Program-made: the position numbers and the translations under genes
The notes under the pieces: generated by a model
What the model saw: the letters and a program-made list of their open reading frames with translations, nothing else
Told to the model about the DNA's origin: nothing
Database searches by the model: none
Source of the DNA: Desulfurococcales archaeon
GTDB lineage: Archaea; Thermoproteota; Thermoprotei_A; Sulfolobales; Fervidicoccaceae
DNA length: 64,000 nucleotides
Assembly: GCA_009904015.1 (NCBI GenBank)
Contig: WYEQ01000002.1
Coordinates: 62,001-126,000, forward strand
Reading direction: 5' to 3'
Shown: piece by piece, positions 53,542 to 62,402 of the stretch
Numbering within the stretch: the first letter of the stretch is position 1
Layout: each line of letters opens with the position of its first letter

Positions 53542-53787
53542 TCAAAGATTAATATAATCAACTCTCACGTAAGCATCATCGCCCAGGATGCTTCTCACAA
53601 CCCTTTTTATATCCTCCTCGAGCCCACGGGGAAGATCCTCCCCAACGAACTCAACGTACCTGAACTCCCTTATTCTTGACTGGTGGATTCTAGGCTCCTT
53701 TTTGAGCAACGCTGCTAATTGCTCCACTATTCTCTTGTGCTCCTCATCGTAAAACGTTGTGTAATAAATTCTGTAGGCTGTTACCAT
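53542..53787 (-). CDS. Small unknown protein
   Basis: An 81-aa protein with predicted alpha-beta structure: strands RIYYTTF, FRYVEFVG and AYVRVDYIN around two charged helices (EEHKRIVEQLAALLKKEP and LEEDIKRVVRSILG). I do not recognise a family. It lies alone between MoxR and the TadC gene on the same strand. The balanced charge pattern and codon use suggest a real gene. Confidence 0.55.
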   Translation of the reverse strand: MVTAYRIYYTTFYDEEHKRIVEQLAALLKKEPRIHQSRIREFRYVEFVGEDLPRGLEEDIKRVVRSILGDDAYVRVDYINL

Positions 53788-53921
53788 CAGCCTCTACCTC
53801 AGCGTTTGCGCCCTTCTTCAAAGCGCCTGTAACGGCGCTCTGAGACATGTTCATCTCAGCATAAGCGTTTATTTTTAAGTAATTAGGGTAAATAAAAAGA
53901 TTGCTTATCATGAATATCTGT

Positions 53922-55340
53922 CTAAACAAAGAGGAAGGCCAGTGATAGTAACAGGCACGTTATACCTGGCTTGAGGCTCAGAGCAAAAAAGCCGTCTATC
54001 GCCTCTGATAGTAGTATTCCAACTGAGATGGCTGTTGATAAGAAGAGGTATCCCAAATCCCACGGCACATGACCCGTAGCTATGAGAGAGCCTGTGAATT
54101 TCATGGATAAAGCCGCCAGGAGTGTTGGGAGAGCGAGGCCTATCGCCATAAAGGCGTGCACCGAGCCCCTTCCGGTGTTGTTAACATCAAGTAGTCTTCT
54201 CAGATAAGTATACATTTTGGAGGCGAAGTCCTCGCGTACAGCGCCGTACCTCTCCGTGTTTGATGATATGAACCTTACAAGCCTCTCAGCGAAGGTCACG
54301 AGAAACAATGAGTTGTCCTGGCGGATAGCTGTTAGCCCGCTCTCTCTAAGGGCGTAGTGAACGCTGTAGCCAGATTTAACGAGCTCCTCCACTCTCTGCA
54401 GCCTATGTAAGAGCTCCTCCTCCATGAGCAGGGCTCTTTTTCTCCATAGCTCAGCCGCAAGACCCCAGACGGTCAGAACTGCTCCTATAGCCAAAGTTTT
54501 AGAGACAATGTTTGTGTCCAGGGGAACAACGATAAGTGAGAGCAACCATGGCGCAGCGATGATTGGTATATCCCTTCTCCCATTCCTTAGCAAGAGTATA
54601 TCTGTGGGCCTGAGGCTCCTTAGCAACAGGGCTCCCAGCAACCCGGCGAACAGCACGATAAAGTTGAACGCTAGGAGCAGGGGCTCAGTAAGCAATCCCT
54701 CAAGCAGAAGGGAAGATACATAGATAGTTATGAAGCTTAAAACCAACAATAAAATAGATTCGAGGAGACCACTAGCGCGCGACCAGTAATCCCTCCAGAG
54801 AGCCTCGAGCTGAGCGAAGTATGTCTCGAAAAAAGATGAAACGTACTCAGGTAGCCTAAGGCTTGTTGAAGCCACGTTTCTGAGCCCCCTGATAAAAGCC
54901 TTGTAAACAGATGGTGGAGCCCCGCTCTCCAGCTTCTCCAGGCAGCTATCCCACGCTTCCCCCATCAGCCTTAAGTACAGGTACTTCTTGCTCTCAGCAG
55001 CGAAAGCCCTCGTCTCGCTATGCATAAGCGAGCCAATGAAGATGTGGTCTATGGTCAGCCCGCTCGACGATGTTATCAGGGCCAGGGAGAGAATGAAAGG
55101 CATCTCCCTGTTTAGTCGGGAGTAATGCTCTCTCGAGACAAAAGCTCTCCACAGGGAGCGAAGCGGGCCGAGAACAACCCCTGTCGCTGATAACATGGGA
55201 GCAACCAACATTAACGGAGAAGCGCCAGGCCTGACGACACTCGTTCCCATGGAAAAAACGAAGACAGCCACGATGAAAAGGTACAGTGGCAGCCAGAGCC
55301 CCCGGCGTTGGGCCATATTGAAGCCTTTCTTATCGTTCAA
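53922..55340 (-). CDS. TadC/FlaJ-like membrane platform of an archaeal pilus
   Basis: A 472-aa polytopic membrane protein. Around nine hydrophobic segments are visible, including LWLPLYLFIVAVFVFSMGTS at the N-terminus, ILLLVLSFITIYVSSLLLEG in the middle, and a last run ending SLAFLFV. The cytoplasmic regions are helical with T2SS-F features (FILSLALITSSSGLTIDHIF and LHRLQRVEELVKSGYSVHYA). It overlaps the secretion ATPase gene by 4 bp. Together with the ATPase and the pilin-like gene upstream it forms a minimal type IV pilus assembly set. Confidence 0.8.
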   Translation of the reverse strand: MNDKKGFNMAQRRGLWLPLYLFIVAVFVFSMGTSVVRPGASPLMLVAPMLSATGVVLGPLRSLWRAFVSREHYSRLNREMPFILSLALITSSSGLTIDHIFIGSLMHSETRAFAAESKKYLYLRLMGEAWDSCLEKLESGAPPSVYKAFIRGLRNVASTSLRLPEYVSSFFETYFAQLEALWRDYWSRASGLLESILLLVLSFITIYVSSLLLEGLLTEPLLLAFNFIVLFAGLLGALLLRSLRPTDILLLRNGRRDIPIIAAPWLLSLIVVPLDTNIVSKTLAIGAVLTVWGLAAELWRKRALLMEEELLHRLQRVEELVKSGYSVHYALRESGLTAIRQDNSLFLVTFAERLVRFISSNTERYGAVREDFASKMYTYLRRLLDVNNTGRGSVHAFMAIGLALPTLLAALSMKFTGSLIATGHVPWDLGYLFLSTAISVGILLSEAIDGFFALSLKPGITCLLLSLAFLFV

Positions 55341-57313
55341 GCTCTCATCTCCCTTAGCTTCAAAGCATAAAAGGAATCCACTGTGCGTCGCGTCTCCGTG
55401 GAGTCAGCTCCCTTGCGTGATAAGCTTTGTAGCAACTCAGCCCTCAATGCGATCTCATCGAGCAATTCATCTTTTCCATAGCCGTGCGCGCTTGCAAGCT
55501 TTTTGAGCCTAGCGCTCCTCTCCACTAGCTCCCGTGGTTCCGTGCCTTGCTGGTCGGTGAAAACCATCGTGTTAAACACGAGGTCTTCGCTGTATGGGTC
55601 AGTCTCGGATATCCCCACAACTCTTCTTGCGCCGCCCCTGAAGCCAAGCACGATGAAGCCCCAAATGTATCTTAGAGACGAGGCGGGAATAGATATGGGA
55701 GGCGATGTAAGCCTTGCAACGGCTGTCTCAACGTCATCGGCATGGAAGGAGCAGTTATGAGTAACTGCGCCGCTTGAGTGGACAAATAGATGTGAATCCC
55801 CGCTGAGCTCGAGGTCAAGAGCGGCTGAGCTTCTCTTAAACACCCTTTTAGCCACAACCACTGCATTCTTAACCACTGGTTCATCATCTTCGCTTAGCAC
55901 ATCACTGTTAGCTATGAAGAGGATCCTCTCACCGACACCGACCGTTAGGGCTTTTCTAAGCATAACGCCCTTGTCGGTGACAACTGGTACGAGGTGGTCG
56001 GGCGTTAATCTTAGCTGGGTATTCGTGCTAAGCGATAGCTCAACCCACTCGTGGCTAACAGTTACGATCCACCTGCGGGGAGCCGCCCAGCTGAGCTTCC
56101 CTTCCCCTGATAGCGAGAGAACCCTGACTTCCTCGCCGGAGACAAGCTTCTCAATCACGGTGCTTATCCTCATTCTCCTCACGCGCCTCCTCTTATCCAT
56201 GACTACGAGCCTCTCATCCGGGTCTAGACACAGTGAGCCCTGCCCACTGATTGATGCTTGGAAGAGGACCTTTGCCTCCTCTCCCCTCACCTCGCCTATA
56301 ACGAGGAAGTCGGAGCGCCTTCTGAGCGCGAATCGCGCCAAATCAAACATTGATGCCTCAACGACGCTGCTCCCGATGGAGAATCCCCTGTTAATAGATA
56401 GGGAATCCCAGTTAGGATGAGTCAGCTTAACCTCCGGTGTATCCTCGATAACAACAATCCTCGTGTACCAAGGCAGTAGGTCGAGCAGAGCCTGCAGAAG
56501 AGTGGTCTTCCCAGTCGCCATGCCACCAATAATAACGAGGAAGCCCCTGTGCTCTAGAAGAAACCACAGGTAAGAGGCCTGCAGGGGAGAAATGAAGCCT
56601 TGCTTAATCAGCTCCGGCATGCTCAGGGGTTTCAGAGGGCTTTTCCTAATAACGAAGCTCGTGCCCCTCGGGGACACCCTGTCTCCAAGAGTCACCGCGA
56701 ACCTGAGGCCAAGCTTGGATGACCCCTCCGCCATAGGGCTTGCCATCGAGAGAGGCCTCGAAATAAGGTTGCTAATTGACAGAGCTATTCTTGAAGCCTC
56801 GGGCTCATCCACAACTATGTTCGTCCTCATCCACACGCCGAGTTTCCTGTGATAAACGAATAACGGGTCGCCGGGCCTGTTGAGCGCTACCTCCTCTATC
56901 TCCGGGTCTAACACCAGGGGGTACAGCCTCCCGAGGCCAGTGGCTATCTTGGCCTCCAGGTAGTCATCCAGGCTATCCGGGCTGAGATAGAGCTGTGCAT
57001 TGGCATCTAGGCTCTTCTCGCCCGTTATTCTCGAGAAGATTCTGGCCACCGCTCTCTCAATGTCGCTTATCGTGTAGCTAGGCTCATCTACGCAGTAGGT
57101 GATGAAGCCTTGGCTATCGACGAGTACTTTTGCTCTTAGGCCAAAGCTTTTTTCGTACCTGTACAGCTCATATCCATCAGCTCTACACCTGGCTATATTG
57201 AGAAGGTGCCCGGTATACTCGATTAGCTGTTGGTTTTTCCTGTAATCACTAATCAAGCTTGAAGCGTGATGCGTGAAAAAAAGTTTGGTTTTAAGGAAAA
57301 TCTTTCTCCTCAA
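55337..57313 (-). CDS. TadA/VirB11-type secretion ATPase interrupted by a mini-intein
   Basis: The host protein is a GspE/TadA-like ATPase: N-terminal domain (about 1-240), Walker A GGMATGKTT (263-271), Asp box IEDTPEVKL (289-297), Walker B FLVIGEVRGEEA (336-347), and the His box split as ASISGQGSL (353-361) and CSFHADD (521-527). Between them lies an intein of 159 residues. After splicing the enzyme would have about 499 residues, a normal size. It powers assembly of a type IV pilus-like filament with the neighbouring TadC and pilin genes. Confidence 0.88.
   Translation of the reverse strand: MRRKIFLKTKLFFTHHASSLISDYRKNQQLIEYTGHLLNIARCRADGYELYRYEKSFGLRAKVLVDSQGFITYCVDEPSYTISDIERAVARIFSRITGEKSLDANAQLYLSPDSLDDYLEAKIATGLGRLYPLVLDPEIEEVALNRPGDPLFVYHRKLGVWMRTNIVVDEPEASRIALSISNLISRPLSMASPMAEGSSKLGLRFAVTLGDRVSPRGTSFVIRKSPLKPLSMPELIKQGFISPLQASYLWFLLEHRGFLVIIGGMATGKTTLLQALLDLLPWYTRIVVIEDTPEVKLTHPNWDSLSINRGFSIGSSVVEASMFDLARFALRRRSDFLVIGEVRGEEAKVLFQASISGQGSLCLDPDERLVVMDKRRRVRRMRISTVIEKLVSGEEVRVLSLSGEGKLSWAAPRRWIVTVSHEWVELSLSTNTQLRLTPDHLVPVVTDKGVMLRKALTVGVGERILFIANSDVLSEDDEPVVKNAVVVAKRVFKRSSAALDLELSGDSHLFVHSSGAVTHNCSFHADDVETAVARLTSPPISIPASSLRYIWGFIVLGFRGGARRVVGISETDPYSEDLVFNTMVFTDQQGTEPRELVERSARLKKLASAHGYGKDELLDEIALRAELLQSLSRKGADSTETRRTVDSFYALKLREMRA
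55754..56230 (-). other. Mini-intein (about 159 aa) in the secretion ATPase
   Basis: Residues 362-520 of the precursor. It starts with Cys (CLDPDERLVV, block A), has block B NTQLRLTPDHLVPVV with the T-x-x-H motif, block F-like SAALDLELSGDSHLFVHSSG, and ends VTHN just before Cys521 (CSFHADD). These are all the residues needed for class 1 splicing. No LAGLIDADG endonuclease is present; the middle is too short. Insertion is at the conserved His box of the ATPase, a typical active-site location for inteins. Confidence 0.88.
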
Positions 57314-57340
57314 CCATCGTCACTCTCGCCGCTAGTAGCC

Positions 57341-57772
57341 TCAGCTTGTTACCTCGACAGGCTTTGTCTCAATCCTCGAGCCACCGTAGTAGTAAACGAC
57401 AACCGCGTATAGGCTTGATGGCATCTGGCCGGTGAGCTCCTGGACACCTGTTATCCTGCCTCCAGGTAACAGCGTTTTGTTGCCCAGAGATATCTGAGGC
57501 AGGCTACCGTTAGGCAGGAAGTAAATATGCGATAAGTTGACCGGCTGGTCCCCACGGCTAGTTATCGAGTAATACAGCAGGTACCTATCGCTTGATAGAT
57601 AAACTGCTGACACGGTTACCTCGATTGAACTCCCAGCGGTGTACATGCTAAGTGACTTGGCGAAGTACTGGTAGAGGATTGCTCCTCCAGCTATCGTCGC
57701 TGATATGAGGATAGCCGTGGCGAGAAGGGGTGATAAACCCTTTCTACCAATATTTATTAACGGGTGCCTCAT
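57341..57772 (-). CDS. Type IV pilin-like protein with class III signal
   Basis: About 143 aa. IGRKGLSPLLATAILISATI shows the archaeal prepilin peptidase site (RKG before LSPLL) followed by a hydrophobic helix that would form the filament core. The rest is a beta-rich domain (VTVSAVYLSSDRYLLYYSIT and following). ATG 57772 is used because GGGAG lies 6 nt before it; an upstream ATG at 57817 is in frame but would bury the signal. It lies 27 bp before the TadA-like gene, and is the likely filament subunit. Confidence 0.8.
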   Translation of the reverse strand: MRHPLINIGRKGLSPLLATAILISATIAGGAILYQYFAKSLSMYTAGSSIEVTVSAVYLSSDRYLLYYSITSRGDQPVNLSHIYFLPNGSLPQISLGNKTLLPGGRITGVQELTGQMPSSLYAVVVYYYGGSRIETKPVEVTS

Positions 57773-57870
57773 TATCTCCCTATTCTCTTGTACATGCTTT
57801 AAAAAGCGACTATGCATGAATTCGAGGATAATCAGGGTAAACCATAGATGCCGGATGCTATCTCGCTGGG

Positions 57871-60702
57871 ATGATGCAAATGAGCAATAACGATTGCACG
57901 GGTGCCTTTAAGCTACTGGACAAAAGATTATGTGCTGAGCTGGTTAAGCATGGAATAACCACTCCTACCGACATCCAGGAAAAAGCCATACCAGCTATAC
58001 TTGAGGGAAGGGACGTTCTTATCATTGCTCCAACGGGCTCCGGAAAAACTGAGGCCGCGATGCTCCCTCTCTTCCACAAATTACTCGCGGAGAAGGAGAA
58101 GAGCGGTAACGGGTTGCCCAGGCTGGTCTACATCACTCCTCTAAGAGCCCTCAACAGGGATATATTCGTTAGGATGGAGAAGATATCAATGGGCATCGGC
58201 TTATCATGCATGGTTAGGCACGGTGACTCAACCGTTAGCGAGAGAAGAGCTTTTCTGCGGGAGCCCCGCGACTGGTTCGCCACAACGCCGGAGAGCATCG
58301 CGCTGATGCTCAGCCACGAGAAGACTAGGGAGAGGCTTAAGGGGATTAAGTACGTGGTTATAGACGAGATACACGAGCTTGTCGACAGCGAGAGGGGGTC
58401 AATGCTCGAGGTAGCGCTCAGAAGGCTTAAGAGGCTCAGTGGAGGAGCGCAGCTAGTCGGGCTCTCAGCGACAATATCAAGCATCGAGGCCGTGGCAAGT
58501 CTGTACCCGTTCAGGAGAAACTTGGTAATAATTAGAAGTGAGACTGACAAGAAACTTGAGGTCACAGTTGAGACGAGCGGGCAGGAGGGCCAGCTAAGCC
58601 CGGAGAAGCATGGTGAGTGGCTAGCCAGAAAAATAGATGAGCTGAAGCGCAGGTACAGGTCCGCCATAATTTTCACTAACACCAGGAGTACCGCTGAGCT
58701 ACTGGGAGCGGAGCTCAGAAGCAGAGGGCACAGCGATATAGCTGTTCACCACGGGAGCCTGAGCCTAGAGGTGAGAAGAAGCGCTGAAACAGCGCTCAAG
58801 AGAGGAGAGTTGTGGGGGGTCGTGGCAACGAGTAGCCTGGAGCTCGGAATAGATGTGGGCCACCTGGACGTAGTTATACAAATAAGTAGCCCTAGACAAG
58901 CGCTAAGGCTTATGCAGAGGGCTGGGAGAAGCGGCCACAGGCTAGGGGAGAAGTCGAGGGCTGTTATACTCGCTGAGCCTGTTCTCGACGACATTGTTGA
59001 GTCGGCGGTGATAGCAAGAAGAGCTACGAGCGGGGAGCTGGAGGAACAAAAGCCACATAGAAACCCCCTTGACGTGCTTGTTCATCAGCTAGTCGGCTTG
59101 GTTCTGGCGGGGGAGGCGAGAACAATCGATGAGGCATTAGAGTTCCTTAGGCAAACATACACGTTCAGGGAGCTGGACGAGGCGACTCTCAACGAGGTTC
59201 TTGAGTACGCGTCGCAGTCAGGGCTCATTAGGGTGACGGGTAACACCATATCGCCCGGGAAAAGGTCGAGAAGCTATTACTACTCGACGAACATGATTCC
59301 GGACACCAAGAAGATACCTGTCTACACGAGCACGGGGGAGAGAATAGGCTTTCTCGACGAGGACTTCGTACTAGCGAAGCTGGCGAAGGATGCTAGATTC
59401 GTGCTTGCTGGTAGCGAGTGGGTTGTCCTCGAGATAGGGGATGACAAGGTCGTTGTTAAGTCAGCCGAGACTAAGCTCGGTCTTCCCCCGGCTTGGGAGG
59501 GTGAGCTGATACCGGTTGACTACAAGGTCGCGCGGGAGGAGTGCGGTTTTCTTGCTAGAGCACACATGGAGGGTGCTGAGAGAGTACTGGCGGATTATCC
59601 CTTCCTTGGAAGCGAGGCGAGGAGGTTTATAGCATGGGTCGCGGATGAGGCGAGGAGAAGGGGTTTCTACCCCCCAAGCGGGAGCTACGTTTTGCTTGAG
59701 TATGATGAGTCGGATAGACTAGCTGTTATATACAGCCGCCTTGGCTCAAAGGGAAACGATGCCCTAGCCTCTCTGCTGGGGCACTACATATCAACGAGGA
59801 TGGGGCTAAGGGCCGCGTTATCCACAGATCCGTTGAGAGTGTACGTTGAGCTTGGGAGAAGCGGGGCATCGATCATTGTGGAGAAAGCATTGCTGGGAGC
59901 CGCAGCAATAGCCGATGAGCTTGCCGCAGAGGCTGAGCAAGCTGTCAAGGCGACAAGCCTCTTCACGTGGAGGCTAACGCAGGTAGCGAGGAAGATGGGC
60001 ATGATAACTCCCCAGGCCGGGCTAAAGGAGGCGCTGAAGCTCGTAAGGTATCTTGGGGACACCATTGCTGGTAAGGAAGCACTGAGGGAGCTTCTCCACG
60101 AAAACCTTGATGTGGAGAGGGCGGTGGGCCTTCTCAAGGAGCTGGCGAGCAACAAGAAGAGAATATTGAAGCAGCCGAGAAGAGGTCTGAGCCCATACAC
60201 GATTTATGGAGGAAGAGCTTCGGTTATAGGTTCAACAGGCACGACCAGCATGCCACTTGAGGTAGCGGCGAAAATGGTTGAGAAAAGAGCACTGGAGAAG
60301 CAGGTGCATCTGGTATGCCTCAACTGTGGCTACAGTGAGACAAGAGTTGTGGAGAGCCTGCCGGAAACAATAGTATGCAAGAAGTGCGGCGCAAGAATAA
60401 TAGCGCCTATACCCGCAGGCTTCACAGAGATGATTAGCGCTGTTCAGAGGTACCTGGCGAACAACAAGAACAAGAAGGGCCTAAGCCAGAGAGAGAAAGA
60501 GCTGGTAGAGGAAGCTATTGAGAGAGCACAGCTGGTCCTAAGCCACGGGAAAAACGCGGTGATAGCCCTGTCAACGTATGGGATAGGCCCGAGAGCTGCG
60601 AGGAAAGCCCTTGCCGCTCTCAAGTTCGGTTGGGAGGAGTTCCTCAAAAAACTTGTCGAGGAGCAACAAAACTGGTACAGAACAAGGGAGTACTGGGACT
60701 AA
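57871..60702 (+). CDS. Lhr-type superfamily 2 helicase with C-terminal zinc finger
   Basis: A 943-aa helicase. TPTDIQEKAIPAILEGRD, motif I IIAPTGSGKTEAAM, motif II VIDEIHELVDSERG with the DEIH box, motif III LVGLSATISS, motif IV IIFTNTRSTAELL, motif V VATSSLELGIDVGHLD and motif VI RLMQRAGRSGHRLGE. The long C-terminal part has the Lhr core and a zinc finger made by VCLNCGYSE and IVCKKCGARI. Lhr enzymes unwind DNA/RNA in repair and RNA metabolism. It is divergent from the pilin gene and 70 bp upstream of the CedA1-like gene. Confidence 0.9.
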   Translation: MMQMSNNDCTGAFKLLDKRLCAELVKHGITTPTDIQEKAIPAILEGRDVLIIAPTGSGKTEAAMLPLFHKLLAEKEKSGNGLPRLVYITPLRALNRDIFVRMEKISMGIGLSCMVRHGDSTVSERRAFLREPRDWFATTPESIALMLSHEKTRERLKGIKYVVIDEIHELVDSERGSMLEVALRRLKRLSGGAQLVGLSATISSIEAVASLYPFRRNLVIIRSETDKKLEVTVETSGQEGQLSPEKHGEWLARKIDELKRRYRSAIIFTNTRSTAELLGAELRSRGHSDIAVHHGSLSLEVRRSAETALKRGELWGVVATSSLELGIDVGHLDVVIQISSPRQALRLMQRAGRSGHRLGEKSRAVILAEPVLDDIVESAVIARRATSGELEEQKPHRNPLDVLVHQLVGLVLAGEARTIDEALEFLRQTYTFRELDEATLNEVLEYASQSGLIRVTGNTISPGKRSRSYYYSTNMIPDTKKIPVYTSTGERIGFLDEDFVLAKLAKDARFVLAGSEWVVLEIGDDKVVVKSAETKLGLPPAWEGELIPVDYKVAREECGFLARAHMEGAERVLADYPFLGSEARRFIAWVADEARRRGFYPPSGSYVLLEYDESDRLAVIYSRLGSKGNDALASLLGHYISTRMGLRAALSTDPLRVYVELGRSGASIIVEKALLGAAAIADELAAEAEQAVKATSLFTWRLTQVARKMGMITPQAGLKEALKLVRYLGDTIAGKEALRELLHENLDVERAVGLLKELASNKKRILKQPRRGLSPYTIYGGRASVIGSTGTTSMPLEVAAKMVEKRALEKQVHLVCLNCGYSETRVVESLPETIVCKKCGARIIAPIPAGFTEMISAVQRYLANNKNKKGLSQREKELVEEAIERAQLVLSHGKNAVIALSTYGIGPRAARKALAALKFGWEEFLKKLVEEQQNWYRTREYWD

Positions 60703-60772
60703 GATGGAATTTCAACCAGGAGCCCTGCGTGTTTCTTTTTAAATATACATATATTCATGTTTGGAGGCGGAG

Positions 60773-61024
60773 ATGACCAGTATAACCGAGTATATAGAAA
60801 GCCTCGCGACACAGGTCACACTAGCGTCGTGGTCGGTTTTCCTGCTCGCGTGGAGCATAGGTTGGGTGCTGAGGGGGAGCCCAATACCTCTCGCTAGGGT
60901 TAGGAGAGCTGGGCAAAGCTTCATTGAGGATGCCGTGTGGGCTGCATTCTGGCTCTCAGTTGGAAGTTTGGTGTTCGCCCTTGTATCCAGGATAGCGCAG
61001 GTGCTACAGGGCAGCGGCCCGTGA
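60773..61024 (+). CDS. CedA1-like small two-helix membrane protein (DNA-import pilin candidate)
   Basis: About 83 aa with two transmembrane segments: SWSVFLLAWSIGWVLRG and VWAAFWLSVGSLVFALVSRI, joined by a short charged loop (SPIPLARVRRAGQSFIEDA). Size and topology match CedA1, the VirB2-like pilin subunit of the crenarchaeal Ced DNA-import apparatus. ATG 60773 is preferred over TTG 60761 because GGAGG precedes it. It is followed after 7 bp by a gene whose N-terminus resembles it, and then by a CedB-like ATPase. Confidence 0.7.
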   Translation: MTSITEYIESLATQVTLASWSVFLLAWSIGWVLRGSPIPLARVRRAGQSFIEDAVWAAFWLSVGSLVFALVSRIAQVLQGSGP

Positions 61025-61031
61025 ATAAGCG

Positions 61032-62396
61032 ATGAACAACCAAGAGGTATTGGTGCTATCCGCTTCTATGTCTGCGCTTACCTACAGCTTGGGCGCGTTG
61101 CTCCTAGGTCTCCCACTTCCTTTCCCAAGCCTCAAGAAGCTCGGCTCTTCTCTCATGAAGGACGCCGTGTTCTCGATGTTTATCGTGGCCTTATCCTCAA
61201 TGCTACTATCCTTACCAGTTACTCTGTATAACAGGATTGGTGCCGATTGGGGCTTTTTTGATGAATGGATAGCCAAGAGAACGTTGATGCTCTCTTCTCT
61301 CAAGGCTGGGGCATCGTTCGCATCAAGCCTATTATCCAAGGTTGCTGGCGAGCTTGCTCTTGATAGTTTTCTTGAGCCCCTCATAAAGTCCGTTAACTAC
61401 TCGTTGCTAACCCTGTATCTAGCTTTATCACTATCGATTATCGTTCGGTACCACTACGCAAAGCTTATACTGCTAGGCATATTGCTGAGCTCTATTCCAA
61501 TGAAGCTAGCAAGAGGAGCGGGATGCTATTTAATTGCCTTCAGCATTGTTTTCTATGCTGGCATGCCGCTCATGCCTCTATTCGTTGAGGATTTCTCGAC
61601 GCCCTTGGAATACCCTGACATGAACACGGATGTTGTTCAGGGGGCAATTAGGGTGCTGGACCAGCGTGGAGTCCCCGTGCCCTACGCGGTGGTAAGCGGA
61701 TATGACCTAGAGAGCGGCCGGTTGCTCTTCACGTACACAACGAATACGCTGGGGATAACGACAATAAAGTCCCCTCTCGACGGGTTGCCTAGAAGCAGGG
61801 CCTACAACCTCGTGGTAGAGGTGATGGGGAGGCAAGTGTCAGCTAATCCGAGCGTAGTAGAGCCTGCTCTCTATGAGCAGTCTATGGGTGGACGAGTTGA
61901 GCTGGATGTTCACCTTGAGGATGTGGTTATCGTTGATGAGAGAGGAGTTTATCTCCTTGTGGGCAACGGGAGCGTATCAAGCATATCTGAGGAGGAGGGA
62001 ACAAAGAGGGTTTACCTAGGTGAGCCTGGGCAGCACGTCCTCCTGGTTCATCCCTCCACCTGCTACATTGATGTTGACGGCCCTGTATTGACTAGGAGCA
62101 CCAGCATGTGGAACAATATACTGGTGGTTAGCAACGAGATTTTCGTTGAGAACACAAGCGAGCCCATAATAATTTCCGTTAAGCATTGTAGCGCGCCGAG
62201 CATTGACTTGTATAGACCATACACACTGTCAACTGGTCTTTCGGTTAAGGACAGGTTCGCGCAGACCGCGTCCCAGATTCTCCTCAACTACGTAGTTCTC
62301 CCAGCGGTTTACGTAGCTATTCTTCTCTCAATAACCTCCGCTCTTGCCTACACGCTTAGCGGTGCTCGGGACAAGCTACCATTAAAACCATGGTGA
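61032..62396 (+). CDS. CedA-like polytopic membrane protein with extracellular domain
   Basis: The 454-aa protein opens with a segment resembling the preceding small protein: YSLGALLLGLPLPFPSLKKL and SLMKDAVFSMFIVALSSMLL against its WVLRGSPIPLARVRRAG and SFIEDAVWAAFWLSVGSLVF. Four to six transmembrane helices run to about residue 185. Then comes a beta-rich extracellular part (about 190-400; VQGAIRVLDQRGVPVPYAVV resembles carboxypeptidase-regulatory or Ig-like folds), and a final helix (LLNYVVLPAVYVAILLSITS). Known CedA proteins are channel-like membrane proteins; the large outer domain is unusual as far as I know. Confidence 0.6.
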   Translation: MNNQEVLVLSASMSALTYSLGALLLGLPLPFPSLKKLGSSLMKDAVFSMFIVALSSMLLSLPVTLYNRIGADWGFFDEWIAKRTLMLSSLKAGASFASSLLSKVAGELALDSFLEPLIKSVNYSLLTLYLALSLSIIVRYHYAKLILLGILLSSIPMKLARGAGCYLIAFSIVFYAGMPLMPLFVEDFSTPLEYPDMNTDVVQGAIRVLDQRGVPVPYAVVSGYDLESGRLLFTYTTNTLGITTIKSPLDGLPRSRAYNLVVEVMGRQVSANPSVVEPALYEQSMGGRVELDVHLEDVVIVDERGVYLLVGNGSVSSISEEEGTKRVYLGEPGQHVLLVHPSTCYIDVDGPVLTRSTSMWNNILVVSNEIFVENTSEPIIISVKHCSAPSIDLYRPYTLSTGLSVKDRFAQTASQILLNYVVLPAVYVAILLSITSALAYTLSGARDKLPLKPW

Positions 62397-62402
62397 TCAT
62401 TC

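Noticed and set aside
53742-53929. 61-codon frame opposite in phase to the small gene at 53542
   Set aside because: It overlaps the promoter and start of the better supported 81-aa gene and has a composition unlike a real protein.
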